DNA from: Struthidea cinerea
Taxonomy: Eukaryota; Chordata; Aves; Passeriformes; Corcoracidae
Reading direction: 5' to 3'
NCBI GenBank assembly: GCA_013397865.1
Contig: VZTI01004088.1
Location: 5,378,849-5,442,848 of the forward strand
DNA length: 64,000 nt
Position numbers and translations under genes: made by a program. Numbering within the stretch: position 1 is the stretch's first letter; each line of letters opens with the position of its first letter. The notes under the pieces were generated by a model. That model saw nothing but the letters and a program-made list of their open reading frames with translations. It was not told where the DNA came from and searched no databases. Shown one piece after another: positions 47,361-58,460 of the stretch.

Positions 47361-48243
47361 TTATGCAGAAGGAAATCTTTCATTGATTGCTCTTAACTAT
47401 AAATGGTGTCATTTCAGAAGAAGCAGCACAGAATGTCAAATGTGTGACACTTTTTTAGGCCCACTCTTGCAAACATTTATGCATGGGGAGCATGTACACA
47501 GGTGAGACAACTTGATGAGGTCTGCCAGGCACAGGGAGGCAGGAGCCACTCTCCCTTGGCTGGCCTGGGCAGAACCATGCAGCCAACAGACAGATTCTCT
47601 CCACTCTCTCATTTTCCACTATGAGCCACTTTGAAGGCATGTGAACTGGGTGCACAGATTTGCTCCCTTACATGTGCTCTCAGAAATGTTTCCTCTCCCT
47701 CCCTTTCTAAGTCACTTCATACACTTTATTTCCTTTTAGTGAACTTTCCAATACGCCCAGCACCTGTCCCTTTAATACAGCACGCAGGGTTCTTTCCCTC
47801 CATACTGTACATTATCCTCATTAACACATATCACTCAAAAGCACTGTTAATTAAACTGGCAAGATGATTACACACGCCTCCATGTGCCCCCTCAGAGCAT
47901 CCGCTTGCCAAGATTTTTTCCTCCCTCATCTAAAGTGGGTGGAGAAAGCCCTGAGTAAACCAGAATTTAATATTTAGAAAAAAGATCCCAGTGCATTGTT
48001 TTCTTGGAGCAAAATGGCTTACACGTTATCACCACTGTCCCAAATAAATAAATGCAACACTGACACCAGTCTGTAAAACTAACACATGCATATTTGATCT
48101 GTTCAGGCTCTGTATATTATGATGTTTCCTTACAAAGCTCCTCTCCAGATAGAAGACTCAATACCCTGGCATTAAAGTCTGGATTAATGAGGACATTATA
48201 AAGAGTTGATTAAAACTGGGCAAACCCAACAGGTTAAGAGAGT
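47361..48243. other. anonymous stretch with possible conserved segment
   Basis: At 47735-47890 the sequence (gtgaactttccaatacgccc, tgttaattaaactggcaaga, tgattacacacgcctcca) reads like a constrained regulatory element with homeodomain-type cores. No gene recognised. Confidence 0.4.
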
Positions 48244-48318
48244 TGGGGTTTTTAACTTTCTTTTTTGTGGGTTTGGGGTTTTTTTTTTTGTTTTGTTTTG
48301 TTTTTGGGTTTTTTTTCT
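48244..48318 (+). repeat. G/T-rich low-complexity tract
   Basis: Built of gtgggtttggggttttt, ttgttttgttttgttttt and gggtttttttt. On the minus strand it creates a lysine/proline-rich tail for an otherwise featureless open frame (48158-48757). Confidence 0.9.
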
Positions 48319-51059
48319 CTCTGTAAAAATCTGAATTATTTCCCAGGTTTTCTATTCCCTTCCACTTGTATGTGACATTTTTGCAAGGAAATTCATTGGC
48401 TTCCAGCAAATATTTCCACAGCATTTCAAAAGTTATAACCATTTTTGCCACATTGCCACAAAACTCTTTAGAGAGTTTGCAATTCTGTAATGTGCTTTGG
48501 ATCAAGCTCTCTTCAAGAATACTATTGGAATGACAGGGCTGGAGGGTACAGTAGTGGAGTGTAAATAAAGGCAGGCAGTGGTGATCCCTGAAGCAAAGAT
48601 GATGTACTTTTCTAGTACACATACACAGGCCTGATAGCGGTAACATAAGCCATCCGAACATCTCCCTAGCAGAATGCAGTTCTAAGAAGCTGTAAGAAAA
48701 TACTGTCTTGCAAGGAAGGAGATGAATTTGTAGAAATCCATCTTTGAGACTAAACAAATGTTTACTCCATAGCAGAACATGAGGACCAAGCTCCTGGGAA
48801 GTGGGACTGGTATTCAGCTGACTGCTAATACTGTGTTCTCTAGTACAAGAGAAGTCCTTGAATGATGAAGAGAGAAAAATATAGTGTAGATCAACAGGAG
48901 TTTTGAGATTGATTTTTCTCCTCCCGTATCAGAAGAGGCCAACATTTTGAAAATTATTGTGAACTGATGAAAAATTAGGGGAAAGAGAAGCATAGGTAAG
49001 AAAGCTGGGATTTGCTGAAATTATTTTGCATTGTTTTGTTCCAAACTGTCTCTTGGAAGCTGAAAGGTGATTTCACATGTAAATAAACACTGACAGCTGG
49101 GACAGAAAAAAAAAAAAACAAACAAGATTATTTTAAGAAGAAAATTCACAAAAACTACCATGTTCAACAAACATTTCCTAGTTTGACTATTCCACAATTT
49201 CCAGTAGAAAAATTCATTAAAATTGTTGATGTGTTGTATGGGACTTTGATATATGATTCAACAATATGAAACCTACCTTGGCAGAAAGGAAAAAAGATAC
49301 TCCTTATAAAAGTTTTCAGTCAAAAGTCCCCACATACACAATCCAGAGGGGTAACATCCTACACGTTGTTTCAAATGCTAGCATAAATATCTGTGTATCT
49401 TGATATAAGGTCAGCAATATTAAATAAGTTGTTATTATTATTTTAAAATGGGAAATGGTTATTAAAATTAACTTTAATGTATAATTCATTCTCAAAAATT
49501 AATTATCAATTTAAATTTTTTTAATGAATTCTGATCACTTAATTTTGAAAATGTTGCTAGCACTATTTGCTAGCCCGGTTCCAAGATCTGGAATTCAGCT
49601 AAATTTCAGTAATACAGTTTAGGGAAGAGAGGAGAGGAACACTATGTGCCCGCAAAAACATAAATGCACACTCATACCCAGGTATTGAAAGGTCTCATCA
49701 TACACAAAGAAGATAATCAAAAACCTCTCACCCAGATGGATTATAGCTTTGCTCCAGGACAAAATTTATGGCTTGTTTTTTCTACTATTTTAAATTGAGA
49801 TGCCTGGCTGAAAGGCTCAGTTGTACTGGGCACACCTTCTCAAAGTGACCTTGGTTATTTTTGGAGAGGAGGCAGAGTTTGCCAACCATGTCTTCCAGTA
49901 CTGTCCTTGAAGTCCCAGTCTGGACATTTGCAGCCTATTTGCAAGCAGCACACATGCACTGCAAGCACTGCTGGACTCAATTCCACCCCCTTTGAAGTCA
50001 ACAGTAATTTTGACACTGAGTTCAGTAGACACCTATGATGGAAGGTGGCCTGATATTGCAGTTTAGTAAGTGCTGTCACTTGTTACAGAAGCTGGGCTAA
50101 AATTTACCACCTGAACTTCCCTCTTTTCCTGTATGATCCCTCCACATCAGTTCTAAAATATTTGAATGCTACATTTATTGCTCTATGGACCATGTTGGAT
50201 CTGTTGGCAGGGAAGCACATAGATGTCACTAGCACCAGTTTTTATGTCTTACTAGCCGTGATGAAGATAACATTTTCCTTGGTAATTAGGGAAAACAATG
50301 TGCTAAAAATTTAAATGTAAAAGTTTTTACTTGTCGTACAGGGCCACAGTCAAGATGCCAGATAGGAAAACCTAAAGCTTAGGTGAACACTGATAGAATT
50401 CCCCTGGCAGATAAAAGAAGAGTAGAGAGGAGCTAACGTCTTCATTATAAATCCTCCTTAGGCTTAATGTGTATGTTGTGCAACAACCATCAGCATAAGA
50501 ACAAGCTGACAGAGGACACCATTGAGAGACCCAAACTCATACATACAAGTGTAGCTCTGTTTTCCGTAACTCTTTTTTATACCCTGTATGCCAAATGTCC
50601 CTACAATAATTTTTTGACTCATGCCAAAGAAACCCCTCTGATGATCACCAGTAGGAAAAGGTTATGTTTGTAGTGATTATGTTAGACTAGTGAGTGATCT
50701 GGATTGTTGTCAATAAACCACTGCTTCAGAACACATAGCATGAGTAGAAAAAACAGGCTAAATGCCATAGTGATAGTCCACAGGAAGGAATGGAATTAAC
50801 AGGTCTAATATAAACATGGATCCCACAGAAAGTGATTTATAGTTCCCTAAAGTATGCTGCAGGAGATACAAGTCTTAGCCTGAGCAATAATCCTTCCCTC
50901 AAAATCTACTATAAATATGTTTACATGATGACAAAAGCCTCTTAGTATTTCTGAATTACAGCTGGGAAAAAAAATTGGAAAGGAAAATATAATAATCCAA
51001 CCAAACAGGAATATTCCAATGACTTCCAAGGAAAGCACATTGAAAAGTAGTTTTGGAAA
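48319..51059. other. anonymous stretch, no supported gene
   Basis: No gene supported. A run of 13 A lies at 49106-49118, and an AT-only-like stretch at 49425-49550. A weak repeat motif is listed at 49985-50025. Confidence 0.55.
49985..50025 (+). repeat. possible ancient palindromic-class relic
   Basis: ccccctttgaagtcaacagt followed by aattttgacactgagttcag parallels 'CCCCATTGAAGTCAATGG...AAAACTCCCATTGACTTCAG'. Partial agreement only. Confidence 0.4.
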
Positions 51060-51105
51060 CACGACAGAGTGATAGGAAGGGACTTCAGGCATATAGGCCA
51101 TATCT
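51060..51105 (-). mobile_element. probable CR1 LINE 3' end, reversed
   Basis: cacgacagagtgataggaag followed by ggacttcaggcatata resembles the reversed CR1 tail 'ATAGAATGATAGGAAGGGACCTCAAGAGGTCATCTAG'. Only about 35 bases agree, so it is less certain than the other CR1 calls. Confidence 0.5.
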
Positions 51106-52125
51106 ACCATCTGTTAGATTTTCCAGTTTTACAGGGCTTGAAAAAGGCACTCGCCCACTTGCAGTAATGAGTGAGAAACAGTCTCTGAGGAGTACAGGCA
51201 GCATCGGGGTGAACTTCACAAGACTGTGTCTGCTTCCTTGAAATGCTCAGAGGCTACTGCTAAAGAAACAGATCAAGTCTGGGTTGGTGGAAGAGACTTC
51301 CCACCACTCTAAGCATGAATATCATGTTACTAGTAGAAAATGACTGTGCAAATTAGCCAACAGATGGAATTTTTTTTCTGAAACATCCAGTCCCAGGAGA
51401 TGTTAAAGATGGGCCACTAGGACTGCTGGGTCACCAATCTGATTTATTATGGCAGTCACCTTACTTCAAATGATTTGAAGACATGTTAATACACACTCAC
51501 TGCAACAACTATGTTCAGGTTCTCAGTGAGCCAGCAGCAAACAATTTTTTTCTAGAAACCTTGGGAAGCTGGATCCCTTTAGTCAAAAGGTAATAGGATA
51601 GAAGTGTTATCTTTCATTTTTAAACATGTGACAAAGTCCTGCCATGTTGGTCACACACTCTAGACCATATTTTAGTGATAAAATCATATCACTCAAAGAC
51701 AGAAAAATATATCCATCATTTGCTTCCTCAGCTATTTCTTAGTCAGACACTGGTTGAAGAGTGCCAGACTTGGAACTGTGTGATACCTTCCTTACAATAA
51801 TAGTATAGACAGAGATGGAGAAAAGCCAAAAGGTTTCTCATGGAACAGGAAACCTACAATATAGAGCACTAATTTTCTTTGAACTTTCCATTAAGGATCA
51901 GTTGACGGTCAGTTGGCTGAATTTAAACTATGTGAGCTGTACACTTCAAGTATTTATGATATTTTCAGCCACAGCCAGGCACATGGTTTGAATAGTGAAT
52001 GTAACTAACCATTGGAAACTGGGAGATGGAGCAGATTTTCCATCACACGAACTTCTTCCATCAGTGTAGTCAATGTTTCCCCTGCCTCCTACTCAGTCAA
52101 AAAATAAGGGTTTGATGCAGAATAA
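51106..52125. other. anonymous stretch
   Basis: No gene or repeat recognised. Confidence 0.6.
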
Positions 52126-52185
52126 TCCTTCCAGTGAAATTCTCTGGCTTATATAAGCCCTTTATGGTTATTCTTGTCTAGCAAC
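52126..52185 (+). mobile_element. probable CR1 LINE 3' end
   Basis: ccttccagtgaaattctctg then gcttatataagccctttatg then gttattcttgtctagcaacc parallels the CR1 3' part 'CCAGTGAAATTCTGTGGCCTGTGTTATGCAGG...ATAATGGTCCCTTCTGGCC'. The left block is convincing and the right block is partly deleted. Confidence 0.5.
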
Positions 52186-52445
52186 CCATGCTGTGTCTTA
52201 CACACTGAACTATTTGCTAGAGGGTAGACTGAGTTTGACCATTCTGTATATGTAGAGGTGCTCAAACCTTTATCTCCTCTCCTCTGGAAAATTATTTGCT
52301 AGAAAGCATTAGAATTGAAAAGGGTACTCAGTCACTCCAGAAGGAATAAATGAAAATAAAATGGTGCAAAATGCACAAAAAAAAGGTCTAGTTTTATACA
52401 GCACCCCAAATTTTCATAAATCAGAGATTCAGAACAACATCTGTG

Positions 52446-52505
52446 TTTTGACCTCGGCGAGATTTGAACTTGTCACCGCTGCTGGTTCTTCCAGTGTATA
52501 TCGTC
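52446..52505 (-). other. possible tRNA-derived relic (B-box-like)
   Basis: On the minus strand the segment contains gacaagttcaaatctcgcc, where agttcaaatct resembles the internal B box / T-arm of a tRNA. The flanking T-stem pairs only in part (three of five), and I find no matching acceptor stem or A box at the right distance. It is not an intact tRNA. It may be the tail of an old tRNA-derived SINE or a coincidence. Confidence 0.25.
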
Positions 52506-53660
52506 CCTATTGAAGAGACATGGAAATTTATGCAAAACCACCAGGTGGTCCTGCAGCCAGAAAAATTAGCATTTTCTCTCAGTTTTCAAGTGTTTCATTC
52601 CCTGTTCTACTGACTGGCTCTACCATTCTTAAAAGTAACTGGCATGTGATGTCATAATTCTGAATTAATCTCTATGTCCTCTGCAACTTAAATGGCTGAA
52701 CCACTTTTGGTGCACTGGTTAGGTAGAGTCCCTCTTTACTGAACCTGCCAGCTCTCAATCTTATGCAATTATCTATTATGAAATAGAGGCACCTACAAAT
52801 ATAGATTTTTTTTTTCTTCCATTGTATGCACACAGCCATTTTTACTGTAGAGTGACTAATAACTCTGGATCATTGAAATATTTTTCAGTCAGTATATTCA
52901 TAACTATAACTAAATTTGTGCATTAAATTACATTGGGTTGTTCCAGAAAGCAGCTAGCAGTTTTCATGACAGACAGAAATAAAAGGCAATGAAATTATGC
53001 TGATTTTTAAACATAATTTTCCAGTAGTTTAAGAAGAATAAGTTTTTCATTTTAAAAAGCCAGCAGGATCAGCAGGCAACTAAGTTCTGTTTTAGTTGAA
53101 AATCAGTGGGAGGGAATATAAAGCCATATTTTTTTTCCTAAACGGAACTGGAGCAGCAGCAAAGCTAACAAGTTGTAATCAGCCAAGTTTTTTTTTTAAC
53201 ATATCGCAGAAAAGGTACTTTTAAAAAATCCATAGCGCCCTGGTGCAATATAACAAAGCATATTTCCTTCAAGTATTTATTCTTGCAGTAGAAAGCACAA
53301 GAAAGAAACATCTCAGGGAAGGTAGGAGAGGGGATTGTTATAGCCACGTATAATTTGGGTTATTCATTTATATTTACAAAACCCTCAATAACAATCTATC
53401 TTATCCCTCCCTAAATATAAATTATAAAGAAGCATCCCTCTGATGATAGGTGAATACGCACCAGCCTAATGTCAAGAAAACAAACAAAAGATCCTTCCAG
53501 CTCTCAGCTCAGCCTTTCTCAGTAGAGTGGAAATAGTGAAGTGGGTTTTTCAGCTTGATGCAAAGGTTAAGAAATCAGATCAATGGTAAACCAACTGTAA
53601 GAGAGAGCTCTGGAGAAATCATTACTAAAGATTGTCCTGCTAACCTCCCTTTCCACAAAT
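52506..53660. other. anonymous stretch
   Basis: AT-rich with short T runs (52807-52816; 53188-53196). No gene recognised. Confidence 0.55.
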
Positions 53661-53700
53661 GTCTCCATTGACTTTACTGGGCTTTGGAGCACACCCAGAG
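53661..53700 (+). repeat. ancient palindromic-class repeat relic
   Basis: gtctccattgactttactgg followed by gctttggagca parallels 'TCCCATTGACTTCAATGGGCTTTGGATCA'. Continuous but short match. Confidence 0.55.
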
Positions 53701-56170
53701 TGATTTGTTGCCCACTGTTCTGTCAGCTGAAGAGAGAAAATCTCTCAAATAGGCAAATCCTAGGCCACTAGGGCTCTAGGGACTAATGCCAATAAAGTGC
53801 ACCAGCCAGAAATTTGCTGCCTGCCAGGACACATCCACTGAAAAGGCATGCTTAAGCAGACACCAAAATCCTGCACTGAACTTTTGCTTCCATTTCCAAA
53901 TGGTCTCTAAGGCTATCTAACTTTGTCTTTTACAGGAATTAAGAGCTATGGTGGCTGGTACAAGCATCAGAAACTGAAAGGGATGTTGGCTCAGAGTAAA
54001 GCTTCAGGCATTGCTGCTCACTAGGCTGTAATGCCTTCTTAAAGAACAACACTCAGATATGCTGATGGAAAGGTGAACAACCCTGCCATGACACAAATTA
54101 AAACATCTTCTCAAAATATTTCTTGCCCCTACCTATCATAAAGATTTTAAAAATATATATATATGTATGAGAATTACATATGATCACAAATCAAATGGAC
54201 AGATATTTCTCTAAATGTACATCAGAGTGCAACAAATTATAGGCTGAAGACATTTCCTATGAGCTCTAGGAAGAGGCACAGGAATAAAATTGAGACTTAT
54301 TTGATAGTTTAACAGTAAAATTAAAGGGCTAAAAATCTCAAATATTTTTGGGATGTTAAGTCACAAGGTTATGAACAGGTTTTTGACGTTCTTGAAAAAT
54401 TCCTTGAAAAACTTATTCATGTGGTTTACCTTTGGATTTTACTACATACTGCTTAGAGTACTCTTGATGATACAAAAGGTGGAGGATTCCTGAAAGGTGC
54501 TTAATTTATATGCAGCAGTATTTCATCCATGGTACCAACACAGTAAATGGTTGACACATCACCCTTCATTCCACCATCAGCACCATCATGCCTTCACTGG
54601 ACATGTTCTGATCAAGACGAAAATTATACTGTCTCTGACAACATTTTATTGAAAAACTGGTCCATTTGCTTATAAAACCAGCACATGACAAAACAGAGAA
54701 TCTCACTGACTCAGATTAAGTATTTCTTCTCAAGTCCGTTTTAAATTTAAATTGGTGTCAAACAATGTGACTATCTTTCCCAAATTTGTCTCTAGCAGAA
54801 AATTACCTGACTTTCTGGAACACCACTGATAAATTTTAGAATATAATTTCTTTCAAAAGAAAGGCAAGATTATCAAAGATTTCTATTGTTATGTTGTAGT
54901 CACAAAGAGGTCAAGAAAAAGACAGATGACCTCCAGATTTGATATTTAATTGACTGCAGCTGTTCTATAGTCTGGGGAATAATTGGCATGTAAAAGAGCA
55001 TTAAACTATGGGCACTCTGATTCCCTCACCCTGACAATAACATTTCACATCATTAAGGTGGAAGAATGACCTGCATGACTGACCAAACCAAGCCTCAGGT
55101 CACTTCAATAATTAAAAAGATAGGTAAGATCAATAACAGCAAACGGTAGCACTTTACAGCACAATGACTGGTTACATGTAGTATAACTGGCAGTAACAAC
55201 CTCATATTTATTAAGGCTGGGGGAAATTAGAAAGAGGAAGAGAAAAAAACAGTCAAGTGCTATTGTACACATTTGTTTTCTGGCCATCAATATTTAGCTT
55301 GTTATGGAATTTCAGTGACTCATTGATTAAATGTGGAGATGTGTAATCAGCACACAGATTTTATTTAAGCATTGATCTTTCAGTCAAAAGCCCCATAGCA
55401 ACTCTGCTCAAGAATTTCTGACTTGTCAAGGCCAGGCACTGCAACTAATATAGACTGTGCTTCGTTCTACACACATGTAGATGATCAAGCAGGTGTCAAG
55501 ACACCTCTTCAGGCAAAATGGGGTTCTGTATGCATGCCTCTGAATTTATTTTTTTTTTTAATTTTTGAGCAGGGAATAAAATTTTTAAACCAAAAATTTT
55601 TCAGACCATTAAAACCCTGTCCCTCTACTTGTTGTGAACAGTCGTCTCTCCACCTGAAGTATCATGAAGTAACAAGATCATTGGCTCAGTGTTGTATTGA
55701 TACAAGACTTAACAGAAATCAAGTGATTCTTCATGATTATGCAAAAATGCACACAGCCTAATAGGATGGAGGAAATCTCTCATCGCATACTTGGGCTTAA
55801 AAATAAATCCAAATTTAAAATCTCTCTTTGAATATTTTTTAATCTTAAAATTAGGTTTCTTAAAAATAAAAACCAGAAGGACTATTTTGACAATATTTAG
55901 AATGTACATGTATTAAAAAAGCAAATGCTGATTTTACATACACCACAGTCGGCTCTCCTAGGCTTACATCCACTGGCTATGTGTAGCATTACATCTACAT
56001 CGGCTGGCATAGATTCCAATACTGTGACTGCACTGATTTTTACCAGCTGAATCTCTTCTTCCATGTTTGTAGAAGGCACTTTAGTGGGCAGTGCCAGGAA
56101 ACTGGAGTCAGTGGGAGACACATCAACCTACTTGTCCTGGGGGAAGATTTCTACCTTTTACCCTGTTTTC
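53701..56170. other. anonymous AT-rich stretch
   Basis: An (AT)n run lies at 54152-54165. Frames of up to 112 codons (55423-55761) have no known domain. No gene recognised. Confidence 0.55.
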
Positions 56171-56370
56171 AGAGCCTGTGTTTAACCTGTTGGAGTTGTC
56201 ATGACAATAACCTTTTGCCATCAATTTAAACTGGGTTTTAAGTTGCTTGTTGTTCAGCAAAAACATCATTGTAGAAGTGTAAATGATACCCCTCAAACTT
56301 TAGCCTTTGTTGGCTGACAGACCTCTTGAAACACAGTACACAGCAAAACTGTATCAAGATTAGAGAGCAT

Positions 56371-56505
56371 AACTGGTGATAACTTTCAGTGTTATTATCT
56401 TAATAAACTTTCTGTACTTGATTAGCCTGGATAAAGAAGATATAGATCAGCCATGATAGCTGCAAAACTACAGATAAGCTGGTCATCCTTTCAAGATAAA
56501 AATGC
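56371..56505 (+). promoter_or_regulatory. candidate enhancer with clustered GATA motifs
   Basis: Six GATA tetramers lie on the plus strand at 56378, 56430, 56439, 56455, 56473 and 56495. Four fit the stricter WGATAR consensus (tgataa, tgatag, agataa, agataa). A TATC is at 56396-56399. In AT-rich DNA roughly one per strand would be expected by chance in this length. The surrounding 56180-56680 is free of simple repeats and reads like constrained non-coding sequence. Function is inferred from motif density only. Confidence 0.3.
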
Positions 56506-57080
56506 CCATCTGTTCCGAGATTGTAATCAAGGACTCTCTGCCGATGTTTAGTCTATTCCTACATGGCCTCTAGCTAATTAAATACTAAGATGAAATCCAT
56601 TGTTAATGCTTTTTCTTTTCATTTAACTCACTTAATTGTACCCACTCTGTGCTTTTTTAAAGATCACAGCATACTAAAATCCTTATGGAAGGTTATAAAA
56701 GCCACTTACACCTAGTTGTCTCATACAGTCGAAGGGTTCAGGAGCAGCAGGGTTTATAATTCACTTCTCTTTGGTGAGAACAAGAAATGTACAGCAAGAA
56801 AGTTGCTATAATGAATCCAAATTCGAGTAATTCAGTATTTCAGGGGGATGTAGCTAATGTACGAATTTTCATCTGTTTTGTTCAGGTTTGGGGTTTTTTC
56901 CCCCAATACTGCTTTCAATATTCCTATTCTGGGTTCCTTTCTGGTTGACTTTGTGGGGTTTTGTTTTAGAACTTTAGGGGTTGTGGGGTTTGGTTTCTTT
57001 ATTTGCAAAGTTGAAAAAGACATTAGCAACAAGTTACTCATCCAGGAGTGTGAATGAATAAAATTTAGGACTGAAAAGGA
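56506..57080. other. anonymous stretch with G/T-rich tract
   Basis: At 56885-57000 the plus strand is G/T-rich with gggg runs (ggtttggggttttttccccc; aggggttgtggggtttgg). Frames on both strands through it are products of composition. Confidence 0.6.
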
Positions 57081-58460
57081 TTAGGTGTGGAGGCGATTCT
57101 CTGCCAACATTCTCTACTTTGCAGAGATATATTTGAATGGATTATGGAAAAGCAGCAACCTTTTCTCATTAAGGTTTCTGGTTGCACTGCTATGGTATTG
57201 CTTCTCCTCAGTTCTTCCCTCATGGAGTTACTTCTGACAATGTCTGGATATATAATTTTTTTCCTGTTAATTTTTAGAATTCAATCAGTCTTCTTGATTA
57301 TCCAAAGTGAGTTCTCAATTTGCAGCACACAAAACTGTTAGTAGCTTATATGCCTTATCTGATCAACTAGAATCTGTTGTGCTTTGAACTCAGAAATTTT
57401 GTAAGGTATATCTTTTTTTATATCAACTGTTATGAAAGTATTTTCTTGCTGTCTCTATTCAATGCTCTATGTTGACCATTTAATAATAGACTTCCCCAGG
57501 CCTACTTTTTTAACCTTAAAACATTTGGTCCACAAATCTTTTTCAAGTTCCAATAAACAGATTGAACCCTCATTTTCCACAGGAGGAAACCAGCATCAAA
57601 TGTTGTATTTTGTATATTACTTATGCTGTTTACTTGAATTACCACTACTACCTGTGCTATGAATTCAGCTCTCTTCCACAGGAATTTATCTATTCCACAT
57701 GGTGTTCTACCTCCATCTTATGAGATACAAACTGACTTTGTTGTGTGGTGATTTTAACAAAACTGTCCTGAGCTATCGACAGCCCAAGGCATTGCAATGT
57801 CCCGGCACTTCCAGCTTCTCTGTGTTGACCAAGAATATCCTTCTTTCAAGACCTATTCCATTAATTTATTTCCTCAATATTACACTAGGAACTTCTGTGT
57901 TTGCTGCACTAGATTTATTCCAGCCACTAATGTCATCACAAACAAGTTTCATATCCATTTTAGTGCCCCTCATTACAGTTGTTTATCAGGTCACGCTTTC
58001 AAACAGCTGTCTGTAGCATGTATTACAACTTAATAGTACATTCTAGCTGTGCTTTTCTACACTACTTCTCTGTCACTCTTTTTCAGTTTCTGTGGCCCTT
58101 CTTTATCTCAGCCCCTGCTATGCCAGGTGTCCTCTCCACATTAGTTCCAGACCTTCTAGGCATACATGTTTCCATGCCCCCATCTTCCTTTGGGAAGGAG
58201 GTAAAAGAAAAAAAGAAAAAGAAAAAGAAAAAAAAAGCAATTTCCATGCAAGCCTTTGTACACTATTTTATCTTAGCCCTACAGGCAAGCAGACTTCTAA
58301 CATAGCTTTAGGAGCTTCTTGTATGCACCTTCTCTCCAGAACTTCTCCCGCTTCCACAGTGGTGAACCCAAGTCTAAGATAAGCATGCTTCCTTTGTTCC
58401 TATCCTGATTTCTCCCACTGCATTTTTTTCTTTCATGCCTCTTTTCTTCTTGTATCAATT
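57081..58460 (+). other. pyrimidine-rich segment with many open frames
   Basis: Similar in texture to 40251-41310: T/C-rich on the plus strand, with at least six frames of 75-108 codons between 57087 and 58382 in all three plus frames. An (AAAAAG)n run interrupts it at 58201-58236. No recognisable domain or splice pattern. It could be an old unrecognised element or a non-coding exon; I cannot tell. Confidence 0.3.
58201..58236 (+). repeat. (AAAAAG)n microsatellite
   Basis: gtaaaagaaaaaaagaaaaa followed by further aaaaag units. Imperfect hexamer repeat. Confidence 0.9.

Noticed and set aside
48158..48757. 199-codon minus-strand open frame, the longest in the window
   Set aside because: Its C-terminal third is K/N/P-rich and comes from the G/T-rich tract at 48244-48318. 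The rest has no domain, and length in low-complexity sequence is not evidence of coding.
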